Source of the DNA: Pseudoscleropodium purum
Taxonomy: Eukaryota; Streptophyta; Bryopsida; Hypnales; Brachytheciaceae
Length of the DNA: 64,000 nucleotides
NCBI GenBank assembly: GCA_963969395.1
Contig: OZ017800.1
Span: 20,554,479 to 20,618,478, forward strand
Direction: 5' to 3'
The notes under the pieces were generated by a model. It was given only the letters and a program-made list of their open reading frames with translations, did not search any database and was not told the DNA's origin. Each line of letters starts with the position of its first letter. Positions within the stretch are counted from its first letter, which is position 1. A program made the translations under genes and the position numbers. Of the stretch, positions 37,031-47,300 are shown in pieces.

Positions 37031-37381
37031 GTTGGGAGGGAGAAGATGCAAATACTTGGAGGCAAAGTAAATCCTAGTCCATGCTTTGATTTAATTGTTG
37101 CTGATATTCCGGATGAACTACCGGTTTCCAACATTTCAATTCCTCCTTTTCATGTTCCTATTTGGAACATGTTGAATCAAGAGGAGTTTATTGAACCCAT
37201 CTTTGAGTTTGCTTCGAAGTATATTCATGATGATGGAGCAATTTTATTGTTCCACCTAGAGAATGGAAAGATAAAGGAATTTACACTTGAGCGTGTTGAT
37301 ACATATGGCTTTCGTCTATTTGACTCTTGGATGGGCGTGAATGAGTTGAAATTTTTTAGTTATAAAAAATCCAAACGTTGG
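37031..37381 (+). pseudogene. DNA-methylase-like exon (motif IV region)
   Basis: Follows an AG acceptor and ends at GTAAGC. It reads CFDLIVADIPDELP, then HVPIWNMLNQEEFIEPIFEF, then DDGAILLFHLENGK: the strand-loop-helix-strand layout of an amino-methyltransferase catalytic region. This exon alone has no stop. DIPD in place of D-P-P-Y/W is a divergence at the catalytic loop. Confidence 0.55.
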
Positions 37382-37877
37382 GTAAGCTCCTATAAAATTT
37401 CTTTCATTTATAAATTTTGATGCTTGAATCCGATTGTAGCAACTTTCTATTTATCAAATATTAATTGTCATACTTGTTTATCTTTGATAGTCGCAGCATT
37501 TTCGAATTCTTCTTTTTGTATGAAGCAAATGGAAGGAAACATTAGTAGTGTCAAAGTTTTCTATCTATATGAACCAATAGCTTACTGATTTTGGCACAAA
37601 CCTGGAAAAAATAGACCAATTCCATAACTTCACTTCCTTGTAGAATTAGCTTATGAATGGTATAGTTCTATGGAGAGGTGCTCATAAGAAAGATCCTCTT
37701 TTTGTGCAACTATTGATTGAGGCATTTCCAAAACTTGGTGATGTAGTACTAGATTTTTATGCATCTATAAGTATCTTATCTTAAACAATTATCATTATCG
37801 AAATTATGTTTTTATTGCATTGTGTGTAATATATTTATTACAACTAATGATGTATTGATGTTGCATTCAATGAATAG

Positions 37878-38094
37878 GGGCATGTATTGATGCATGCCGC
37901 AATATTGGACGTCATTTGGTGGCCTTGGAGAGCGATAGTGAGATTTTCAAAGCTCTTGTTCAACCTTTAAACACTCTTCCGATTTCTATTATTACTATTC
38001 AAACCAAGCGCCTTTTACACATAGTGGTTGATGATTCTGATTCTGATGATATTGTGCGGCCTTTTGCAAGGCCCCAAAAAAGACGTTGTAAGTA
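37878..38094 (+). pseudogene. DNA-methylase-like exon (motif I, SAM-binding end) and linker
   Basis: After an AG acceptor it reads GACIDACRNIGRHLVALESD, the second half of a motif-I loop and the acidic strand end. The first half (GDVVLDFYAS) is in the preceding exon near 37650-37775. It continues to an acidic run DDSDSDD and PQKRR, then a GTAAGT donor. The exon is open throughout. Confidence 0.55.
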
Positions 38095-38251
38095 AGTTGA
38101 TTTTTGTTTTTGTGCATGTCTTTATTTTTCTTTTATTCAAATTTTCTAATTATTCAATTATTGCACCTTATAGAGACAATCCTCTCCAACATTTTGTACT
38201 TTCGCCTTCTCCTAGTTCCAAGAGTTTGCTATATTACATCCAAACTCTAGC

Positions 38252-38274
38252 GACAGCTATAACAGAGGCTCTAT
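38252..38274 (+). pseudogene. Last exon of the ParB/methylase gene, 5' fragment before the copia insertion
   Basis: After an AG acceptor the bases read, in the phase set by the previous donor, STAITEA and then run into the LTR. The frame resumes at 44231 without loss of a base once one copy of the 5-bp target duplication is discounted. This shows the copia element landed in coding sequence. Confidence 0.6.
38270..38274. repeat. Copia target-site duplication TCTAT, left
   Basis: Abuts the TGTTAAAG start of the 5' LTR and matches the five bases after the 3' LTR. Confidence 0.88.
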
Positions 38275-38528
38275 TGTTAAAGATTTTGTACATACTAGCG
38301 TAGACTATGTACAGTCAGCCTTAGGAGTAGCATTAGACACTTAGTTAATGTTAGAGTTCATGGGTATTGCTCGTAGTCAAAGGCAACCCATTGTAGTTAG
38401 TTATCCCACGTGGTTTGCGGATAACTAGGAAAGGCTTGTATCTTAAGTTCAACCCACTCATGTGGCATGGTATCTTTCTACCATCTAAGTAAAGCCTTTC
38501 TCCCATACACTACTTTGTAATTTTAATA
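38275..38528 (+). repeat. Copia 5' LTR (254 bp)
   Basis: Starts TGTTAAAG and ends AATA, unusual in lacking the terminal CA. The 3' boundary is fixed by the primer site on one side and by the target duplication at the other LTR. Confidence 0.88.
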
Positions 38529-38542
38529 GGTTATGGGCCCAC
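38529..38542 (+). promoter_or_regulatory. Primer-binding site matching the anticodon arm of initiator tRNA-Met
   Basis: GGTTATGGGCCCAC directly follows the 5' LTR. It is complementary to GUGGGCCCAUAACC, the anticodon stem-loop of plant initiator tRNA-Met as I recall it, and not to the tRNA 3' end. Drosophila copia and yeast Ty5 are primed this way, by a cleaved half-tRNA. Confidence 0.75.
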
Positions 38543-38797
38543 GCACTTGGAGTTGTGCTTGAGGGAGAATTTCAAATCATTTGGAGGAGATCTTGGAGTT
38601 TGGAGGAGCAATCAACGTTTTGTGTCTTGTTCACCTACAAACAATATGGTGTGAGTTATTTTGGACTTTTGTTGGCTGGTCTATAAGGTTTTGAGTGCAT
38701 TTTGGGTGAAAGATTGCGTATGGTAGTAATCACACCTTGTGAGGGCTGGTTGCATGCTTCTAGTTTGAGTTTGTGCTTAGAAGAGTACATTGAGAGC

Positions 38798-39190
38798 CCA
38801 TTGAAGGCTGATTGTGCACTTGGGTACATTATTGATTGTGATTGTGCCAATTGCAATCTAGTGAGAGTCTTTTGTGAGGCTTGGAGGCATCTTGAGGTTG
38901 CTTGAGGCGTTTGCCATCCCTTGAGGGTTGATTGTGCACTTGGGTGCATTGTTGATTGTGATTATGCCAATTGCAATTTGGTGAGAGTCTTTTGTGAGGC
39001 TTGGAAGCACCTTTGGGTTGCTTGAGGTATTTGCCATCCATTGAGGGTTGATTTATGCCCTTGTGACTGAGTGAGGCAAAGGAGTGAAATTTGCCATCCA
39101 TTGAGGGCTGATTTGAGCCATTGTGAGTAATTGAGGCAAAGGAGTAGAATTTGCCATCCATTGAGGGCTGAGTTGTGTCCTTGTGAGCCT
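38798..39190. repeat. 60/120-bp tandem repeats in the copia leader
   Basis: Units are bounded by TTGCCATCC(A/C)TTGAGGG. Two 120-bp units end at 38917 and 39037. They are followed by 60-bp units ending at 39097 and 39157 and a partial unit. Because the period is a multiple of three, long antisense frames appear here; they are by-products and not genes. Confidence 0.85.
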
Positions 39191-39543
39191 TGTGGAGCCA
39201 TTGAGAGGCAATTAGGCTACTTTGGAGTTTGGGTGATCTAACTAGGGGTGTTGGAGGCCATTGTTGCCCTTGAGGTGCTGATTGTGAGTAGTAGCCTCCA
39301 TTTAGGGCTGATTGGAAGTTTTGAGCTTCATTAGGGTTTAAATTGGTGTGGAGAGGAGGTGATGCACTTGTGAGGAGTGTTGGATCGTTTTTGGGGTTGG
39401 AAGGATCTTTAGAGGTCCTTGTGAGGGTTGATTGGTGCCATTTCAGCTCCATTGGCTACCAAGGGATTGTTTGGAGGCTGAATTGAGTTTGTGGACTCCA
39501 AGAGACACTTGGGAGGCTGCCAACAAGTGGGAGGTGCGTCACC

Positions 39544-42500
39544 ATGGCATCAAGTGGAGGAGAGGGCATGCGCATCATCGACAAGTTTGATGGAGAGAAC
39601 TTTGGCATGTGGAAGTTCAAGATGGAGATGATCCTTGCGGAGAAGGACTTGTGGGACATGGTGGATGGGAGTGAGGAGCCTCCAAGTGAAGATGCGGATC
39701 CAAAGACCAAGAAGGCATGGGAGAGGAAGGAGAAGAAGGCCTTTGCTCTCATTGCCATCAACCTTGTGGATCGGCAAATTGCACACATTCGCCATTGTAA
39801 GGGACTAGCCCAAGCGTAGACCACCCTTTGCAACATCCATGAGACCAAGAGCCTCTCCAACATCCTCTTTCTTCGTCGCAAGTTCTTCACTAGCAAGATA
39901 CAAGAGGAGGACGATTTGTTGGATCACGTCAACAAGGTCAAGGCTCTTGCAGATGAGTTGGCTTGTTTGGAGGCGCCCGTGACCAAGGGAGATGTGGTGA
40001 TGACCTTGTTGGCAAGCTTGCCACCGTCTTATGAGTTCCTCATCACCGCATTGGAGAGGAGGCCCACCAAGGAGCTGACCATGGAGTTTGTGACCGCACG
40101 CTTGATGCATGAGGTGACCAAGCGCAAGGAGAATGAGGCCCAAGGGGAGGGATCAGCGCTTGTCTCAAGACATGGCAAAGGAAGCAACACCAAGGCATTC
40201 AAGGAGACAAGGACATGCTTCAAGTGTGGCAAATCAGGCCACATTGCTAGGCATTGCAAGAGTAGCCAAGGCAAAGACAAGGAGAGTACACACCAAGCTT
40301 CCAAAGAGGAGGAGTTCACCTTTGCAGCCCATGGAAGAGGGGAGAAGGCCAACATGTTCACTTGGATTGTGGACTTGGGGGCCATGCAACATATGATCAA
40401 CCATCGAGATGCCTTCCACACCTATTAGCCCATTTTGGGGAAGAAGATTTATTTGGGAGACAATGGCATGGAGGACGCCCTTGGCATGGGGGAGATCCTT
40501 GTGGAGGTGCAAGTGAAAGGGCAGACCAAGAGGATTCAAATCCAAGAAGTGATCCATGTCCCCAAGTTGCATGCCAACTTGCTTTCGGTGAGCAAATTGT
40601 CTTTGGGAAGCTTGAAAGTGCATTTCAACATGGTGGGGTGTGTTGTGAGGGCACCAAGTGGAGTTTTGATTGCATCAGCCCCTCGTGAGGGCAACTTGTA
40701 CCAGCTCCATTTCACCAAGGTGAATGGCACTTCTATGGCTTGTGTTGCCCAAGGATCAGCCCATGAAGACCTTGTGGAGCTTTGGCATAGGAAGCTTGGG
40801 CACTTGAATGTGAAGAGCATGAAGAGCCTCCAACACATCGTGAAGGGCCTGAACCTCTCTTCTTGCAAGCATGATTGGAGTTCTATAGTGTGTAAGGGGT
40901 GCATTGAGGACAAACAAGCAAGGCATCCCTTCCCCAAGGATGGGGCAACGCGGGCCACCAAGCCATTGGAGCTTGTGCATTCCGATGTGTGCGGGCCCAT
41001 AAAGACCACATCCATAGGAGGAGCAAGGTATTTTGTGACCTTCATTGATGATTTCTCTCGCAAGATTTGGGTGTATATGTTGAAGTGCAAAAGTGAGGTG
41101 TTTGGGTGTTTTGAGACTTGGAAGGCCCTCGTGGAGGCCCAATCGGATTGCAAGGTGAAGGTGCTGCGGTCAGACAATGGAGGAGAGTATGTGTCCAAGG
41201 CCTTTGAGGTGTACTTGAAGGCCCATGGCATTGAGCACCATACTTCAGCATCTTACACCCCTCAACAAAACGGCGTAGCGGAGCGTGCCAATCGTACCAT
41301 TGTGGAGATGGCAAGGGCCATGATTTATGGCAAAGGTTTGAAGCTTGAGCTTTGGGGGGAGGCGGTGTCCAATGCGGTTTACACGAGGAACCGGTGCCCC
41401 ACCCAAGCCTTGACAAGCAAGACACCACAAGAAGCTTGGAGTGGGACAAGGCCCCACATGTCTCATATGCGCACCTTTGGGTGCATTGCCTATGCATTGG
41501 TTCCAAGTGCCAAGAGGACCAAGTTGGATGCCAAGGGCATCAAGTGCCTTTTCCTTGGTTATTGTGAGGGAACCAAGGCCTATAGGCTGATGTGTGTGGA
41601 GACCAAGGCCATCATCAAGAGTCGAGATGTGACCTTCTTGGAGGATGGAAGAGCTGATCCCAAGTTCTTGGAGATGAGCCCAAGTGGGAGAAGTGGAAGA
41701 CCAGCCCAAAAGGTGGGCACAACTCCAAGAGTGCACATAGAAGATGAAGATGAAGATGAAGAACAAGGTGCTGAAGATGAGGACTTTGTGGAGTCCAAGA
41801 AGAAGGTGGCCTCACTCCAAGTGAAGAGATCAACGGCCCCTTCGTCAAGCACTTCACCAAGGGAGCAAGAGCATGATTAGCCCTTGGAGGAGTAGGATCA
41901 GCCTATGGGTAAGGAAGATCAAGGCACGGAGGAGCCACATTATCCAACAAGGACTCGCAAGCCCCTTGGAGATTGGTGTATGAATCACATTCTTCCCCAA
42001 CAACAAGAAGAACAAGCCAATGTGGCTTTCCTTGGAGATCCATCCACGCTTGGAGAGGTGTTGTGTTGCAAAAATGCAAGCAAGTGGAAGGTGGCCATGC
42101 AAGAGGAGTACAAGGCCCTCATTGACAAAGGGACATGGGAACTTGCAGCCCTCCCTCCCAAGAGATCAAGTGTGGGTTGTAAGTGGGTTTTCTCCACCAA
42201 AAGGGATGCTTTGGGTCACGTTGTGAGGTACAAGGCAAGGTTGGTTGCTAGGGGTTTTTTCCAAGTGCAAGGGAAGGACTTCAATGAGACGTTTGCCCCC
42301 ATTGCCAAGTTTAGCACCATTCGGTGCATTGTAACTCATGGGGCAACCTTGGACTTGGAGATGCACCAAATGGATGTAAAGATGGCTTTCTTCAACCCCA
42401 AGTTGGAGGAGGTCATCTACATGGATCAGCCCCAAGGCTTTGTGCAAAAAGGCCAAGAGCATCTCAAGTGCAAGTTGAAGAAGGCACTCCCCGGGTTGAG

Positions 42501-43587
42501 GCAATTGGGGAGAGCATGGTATTGAGATATTGATGGCATGTTTGTGAGGAAGGGATTCCGAAGAGGTCACGCTGATCACTCTTTGTACACCTTGCAAAGT
42601 TGTGAGCATTTGGTGATTGTGATCCTCTATGTGGATGATCTGATCCTCCTTGCAAGTAGTATGCCCAAGATGCTTGAAGTGAAGGCGATGCTCAAGAAGG
42701 AGTACGAGATGACCGACCTTGGAGAGTTGAAGTATTGCCTTGGAGTGGAGTTCAAGAGGGATAGAGCTGCCCGCACCATCACCATGAGCCAACGCAAGTA
42801 TCTTGAAGAGATTCTCAAGCGGTTCAACATGGAGGAGTGCAAAGCCATAGGTACACCACTTAACACGCATGTGAAGTTGCCCAAGCTCACCAATGAGGAA
42901 TTCGAAGAGGTGAGGGCTGAAATGCAAGGTGTGCCTTACAAGGCAGCGGTGGGTTGTTTAATGTATGCCATGGTGGCCACGAGGCCTGATTTGGCCTTCC
43001 CGATGAGTGTTGTAAGCCAACACATGTCCAAGTATGGCCCAAATCATTGGGCAGCGGTCAAGAGGGTGATGAGATACCTTCAAGGCACACTTAGCTTGGA
43101 GTTGCAACTTGGAGGTGCCCAAGTGTCTTTGCACAGTTTTTGTGATGCAGATTGGGCAGGTGATGAGGCGGATAGGAGATCCACCACCGGTTACGTGTAT
43201 ATGCTTGAGAGAGGTGCCATTTCATGGAATTCCAAGAGGCAGCCCACCATAGCTCTTTCTACAACGAAGGCCGAGTACATGGCCATGAGCCAAGCCACGA
43301 AGGAGGCCATTTGGCTCAGGCAACTCTTGGCTGATGTTGGACTTGTCCAAGAGGGGAGCACATCAATCTGGTGTGACAACCAAGGGGCCATTGCTTTGGA
43401 CAAGAATCCCACCCATCACTCTCGGACAAAGCACATTGATGTGCGCCACCATTTCATTCATGAACGACTGGAGGATGAGGTGATTGAGCTCAAGTATGTG
43501 CCTATCCAAGCTATGGTTGCTGATGTGCTAACCAAGGCCCTTGGGAAGCCACAACACCAAAGCTTCATTGAGAAGATGGGACTTTGA
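39544..43587 (+). pseudogene. Copia gag-pol polyprotein, single frame with five in-frame stops
   Basis: A single frame of 1,347 codons with no frameshift, interrupted at 39817 (TAG), 40426 (TAG), 41878 (TAG), 41893 (TAG) and 42523 (TGA). Gag begins MASSGGEGMRIIDKFDG. A CCHC knuckle CFKCGKSGHIARHC starts at residue 225. The protease site reads DLGA at 277 (DSGA/DTGA expected). Integrase has D481, D544 and E580 (exact DD35E spacing) and NGVAERAN. Reverse transcriptase has YVDD at 1029-1032. RNase H has DADWAG at 1201, and STTKAEY where STxEAEY is usual. All five stops and the protease change can be explained by single C-to-T changes, and the RNase H change by G-to-A. It cannot make an active polyprotein as it stands. 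Confidence 0.93.
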
Positions 43588-43601
43588 GCCTTTGCCCACT
43601 C

Positions 43602-43951
43602 CATGGTTGTCATAGTGGACGGACGTCCGGTTCGCCCGTCCGTTAGAGGTCCTGCCTGTCAGATATAGTCAACACATAGTTGACTTTTTGATAACGGAAA
43701 AATAGGCCACGTGAATGTCATGTGGATTACGGAACATGCTAGGCGTGGACGAGATCGTTAGGGCGCGTGAAGTCCGCGCCCGACCTGTACGAGTCCGCGC
43801 CCTGACGCTGATGGTGAAGTCCCTGCCCGACCTGCACAAGTCCAAGGTGACGTGTCATTCCACAAAATTGCACAAGTTACAAAATTAAAGCCGTCCGGAC
43901 CATCCATCCGTCCCGTTCGATGACCCTAACTCGCCCTTTATGACAACCATG
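43602..43951. mobile_element. Second hAT-type MITE family (350 bp), nested in the copia element
   Basis: Ends CATGGTTGTCATA/TATGACAACCATG are flanked by a perfect 8-bp duplication GCCCACTC (43594-43601, 43952-43959). CpG-rich, with GTCCG-type words near both ends like the CAGGGTTGAC family, but with a different interior. The duplicated sequence belongs to the retrotransposon, so it inserted later. Confidence 0.85.
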
Positions 43952-43961
43952 GCCCACTCTC

Positions 43962-43971
43962 AAAGTGGGAG
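43962..43971 (+). promoter_or_regulatory. Copia polypurine tract
   Basis: AAAGTGGGAG immediately upstream of the 3' LTR; one T interrupts it. Position and purine content fit the plus-strand primer. Confidence 0.75.
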
Positions 43972-44225
43972 TGTTAAAGATTCTGTACATACTAGCGTAG
44001 ACCATGTACAGTCAGCCTTAGGAGTAGCATTAGACACTTAGTTAATGTTAGAGTTCATGGGTATTGCTCGTAGTCAAAGGCAACCCATTGTAGTTAGTTA
44101 TCCCACGTGGTTTGCAGATAACTAGGAAAGGCTTTGACCTTAAGTTTAGTCCACTCAAGTGGCATGGTATCTTTCTACCATCTAAGTAAAGCCTTTCTCC
44201 CATACACTACTTTGTAATCTCAATA
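43972..44225 (+). repeat. Copia 3' LTR (254 bp)
   Basis: The same length as the 5' LTR, with about twelve differences, many of them C/T or G/A. Confidence 0.9.
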
Positions 44226-44385
44226 TCTATCACTTATTTTTATTGCCAAACGACGTTCATATAATATTGTTGTCAAAAAGTTTTTAGATCTTGAAGCTGA
44301 TGTTGAGACACTAGAGGTTACATGCAATGATGATAGTGAGGCGAGTGATCATTCTTCTCCCATCTGTAGTATTGGGTCAAATTGA
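44226..44385 (+). pseudogene. Last exon of the ParB/methylase gene, 3' fragment after the copia insertion
   Basis: Begins with the second TCTAT. The frame continues LIFIAKRRSYNIVVKKFLDL and an acidic tail (EASDHSSP) to a TGA. The basic KRR and acidic tail match the style of the preceding exon. Confidence 0.55.
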
Positions 44386-47300
44386 TCTTGTTCTAAATAC
44401 TATTGTTGTTATTTGACTTTTTAATTTCATGTAGTGAGATGAAAAGGGCCACTTTATTCTTGCACCTTATCATATTTTTGAGTTATTTTGCATTCTTGTG
44501 ATCCTTAATGTGGTGGTCAAGGTCATCTTCTTTCTAAAAGGCATTCATTCTAGAAAACAACTTCGTTCAAGTCTTTAAGAGGTCATTTATTAAAATTTCT
44601 GTAGATTGAATCTATTTCTTTCAATTAGCAACATAATGCTTTTCTTAGATGGAATTAAACATGTAAATGTTGGCATTAGTATAGAAATAAATTTTGTAAG
44701 CCTCAATAATGCTTCAAAGGAATTATAAAAATGAATTAGAAACGGTATCTTTCCTTAAATGGTTTCATTTTACATTATAAACACAGGTCTCTAACTATTT
44801 TCAAAACGTCACCCTGAACCTTGGATGTAAGGTACTTGGTAATTGATCCTTATCCTAAACAATTGATTTTCTAGTCCCATCCAACAATCATCCAAATTCC
44901 TTTCATTCAATACCATGAACAACAAATGTATTTCATCCAACATAGTCAACTACAAAAAACAATCATCCAACTTCATCATCTCCATTCATCCTCTTTGGAG
45001 ATTTTATAGCCATATATTTTTATCTTAAACCATGGACATAAGCATTTTATAGAAAAAAATTAGAAGTTTTTTACTAGTTCTTCTAAAAATGCTTAATGCT
45101 CAACACTCATCACTCATTGGTCCTTGCTCATACTTTAGCAACTTTGCTTCTAACTCCTCTTTAGTCCACATTGAAGATATGCCAATTTTTTTAAGATTGT
45201 CTTAGGATCAATTTCGTTAACTTAATTTGTGAGTATTGTGGAATAACAATTATTCATTGTTGCATACAATCTAGTTAATTCTTTATCCAAATTAAATTAT
45301 TCATCAAATCCTTGCAACCTTGATCCTATAGATGGAACTAGAGGCTTTTTTCGACCTTAAAATAGATAAATGTTCAAATGTATGTGTAGACACAATTTTT
45401 GAGTTTATTTTTGCAAATTTTGAAGTTAAAGACTAATGGACTAGATAACTAGCTTTAAAACCTGTTTTGAAAGCAAAAGTAAGTCAATTAGTCATGGCAG
45501 TGTAGAAAGGACTATTAGCTAGTGGATAAAAGGAGTTAGGATGATAGTAGTCGGCAATTATGGACAAATGGACAGTTAGCAAGAAGTTAGATGAGAGCCA
45601 AGAAAGTATAAGACTAATAGACCTTGGACATTTCTCTCTCTCTCAGGCGTTTACAGTGATTGCCGCCTTGTCAATTGTACTTGTGCATTCCTTCAATACA
45701 ATTGTCTATTCGTCTTAAATTTTGTGTGTGTCTAATTTCCTTTGTGTGTAGCCAAATGAATGATTGGCTTTTGTTTATTTGTTGGAGCAATTGCTAGTGA
45801 TTGGCATTGTCTCCTTTATTTTTATTTGCATCAATCCAATTGCCTTGTTGTGAAAGCTTGTCAAGTTGTCAATTGTGCGTATAGAGTAAAGAGCAGTGCA
45901 TCTGTGAGGCGAATCGTCTGGTTGAAGTATCAAGGCTAGGATGTTATGAGCGAGTCAGTTGGTCAAGTTCTATGTGCAAATTGAGAAGTTAGAGAACAAG
46001 TCAAATGGTCTGTTATATCAATGATTGGCTGTGATTTTTGAGAGTAGGACAATTAGCCAAGGATGGGCGAAGTTTTCATTGATAGGTAGTCAATTAGTCA
46101 AGCTAAGAGAGCTGTGTAATTTTGATGTCCATTGGTCAAAGTTAAGAAGAAGGATGCATGTTTTCATTTTAAGAGCTTAATTTTGTGAGTCAATTAGACA
46201 ATTATTTTTAGTCAGTGATTGGTTTAGTAAGTATATTTGGATGTCTACTTGTCTATGAGAAAAAGTAGGCTGAAATTACCAATGATTGGTATGAATCAAA
46301 ATGAGATTTTTAAATCCATTAGACAAGTGAGTCAGTGAGCTTGGAAAAGGCGAAAACCTGTTTAATGGAAAATGAAGTATAATGGTCAATTAGGAGAACT
46401 GTGGAAGACAAATAGCCTTTGAAGTTTGATAATTAAAATGAACAACCAATTAGTAGTTGGTGAGGATGTCAAATCAACGATAAAAGTGAAGGTAGATGTA
46501 GCCTATGTACCAGCCGTGTATGGCTGAGTTGTGAAGACAAATAGATAATTAATTTGAAAAAAAATAATAGCCAAAGATTGGCAATAATCTTTTAAGAAAT
46601 TAAGGTCTAATAGTTCAACAATGACAGTTAAGGTGGAGTGAAGAAATTTAATTGTTTCATATGGAATGGATTAGCATGGTTATGTTGCGAGAAATGGACA
46701 AATTGACTATTAGATGAAGAGACATGTAAATGTTGGAGATCAAGACAAATCAACAAAGCTAATTTTGAAGATTTCCTTAGTTGTTGGTTATTGAGATGTC
46801 AATTAATCAAATTAAGTGACAGAATATTGGTCCAATTGAGATTAGCAATTGTAAGTCAAATATAGCACTAACAAATTGATTGGTAGATTTTATAGAAGCC
46901 TTACTGGAGTAGCCTTGACAATTTGACCTTACTAGAGATAAAGAATACCAATTTAGAGATTTAAATAATTATCAGTTATAATTTAGAATAGCAAGTTGAG
47001 TCAATTATACAAACAAGTTATGTTGAGAAAACATAAGCTGTTGAGTATGACAAATTAACTTGCTAAGCAAATGGAGCTGGAGCATGGGAGAAAGATCAAC
47101 AATAAGTCTATTTGTTGGAGTGAAAAGTAACAAATAAGCCCGCTTACTTTTGCATACCTTGCATACTGGGACCAATTGACAAATTACAATTTACAGAGTG
47201 TGAATTTGCATCTTGCATAAGTAGCAATTAGCGGTAGCTAATTAACTGATTGGACAAATTGACCAACTGCCTTGAATTAAGAAAAAGAGTAATTAAAGAA

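Larger units (their letters stand above)
38275..44225 (+). mobile_element. Ty1/copia LTR retrotransposon, structurally complete but with a broken ORF
   Basis: 5,951 bp with two 254-bp LTRs, a tRNA primer site, a leader with tandem repeats, one gag-pol frame, a polypurine tract and a 5-bp duplication TCTAT. The LTRs differ at about a dozen positions, so the insertion is neither very recent nor ancient. Domain order (gag, protease, integrase, RT, RNase H) is that of Ty1/copia. A 350-bp hAT-type MITE sits between the pol stop and the polypurine tract. It lies in the last exon of the ParB/methylase pseudogene, in the same orientation. Confidence 0.93.
33681..44385 (+). pseudogene. Decayed multi-exon gene: ParB-like domain plus DNA-methylase-like domain, split by a copia element
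   Basis: The pieces in order are as follows. An acidic N-terminus begins at the ATG of MDVDGGLTQ. A ParB/sulfiredoxin-like exon (about 33908-34496) has WDGNHRLAAW and then VDCILW..KEHTCILLEAMNDIN. Helical exons follow at 34614-34804, about 34900-35094 and 35188-35403. A Lys/Glu-rich segment lies near 36100-36250. A methylase-like exon (37031-37381) has FDLIVADIPDELP. Two exons carry a motif-I-like DVVLDFYASI + GACIDACRNIGRHLVALESD, and a basic/acidic tail closes the protein. Order IV then I fits beta-class N4/N6 amino-methylases, but DIPD replaces the usual D/S-PP-Y/W, so activity is doubtful. Several exons end in clear GT donors. In-frame stops (TAG after SVD, TAG after WLKS, and others) mark a pseudogene. 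Confidence 0.6.

Noticed and set aside
38829..39452. 207-codon minus-strand frame with repeated QPSMDGK-like words
   Set aside because: It is antisense to the copia leader. Its repeats come from 60/120-bp tandem units whose period is a multiple of three.
39817..42525. TAG read as glutamine (reassigned code) or removed by RNA editing
   Set aside because: The intact ABCC gene and 552-codon ORF show a normal nuclear code, and U-to-C editing is known in plant organelles rather than for nuclear transposons. Simple decay explains the stops.
40029..42927. Long minus-strand frames opposite the copia pol region (up to 253 codons)
   Set aside because: They are shadows of the plus-strand polyprotein, whose catalytic motifs are clear.
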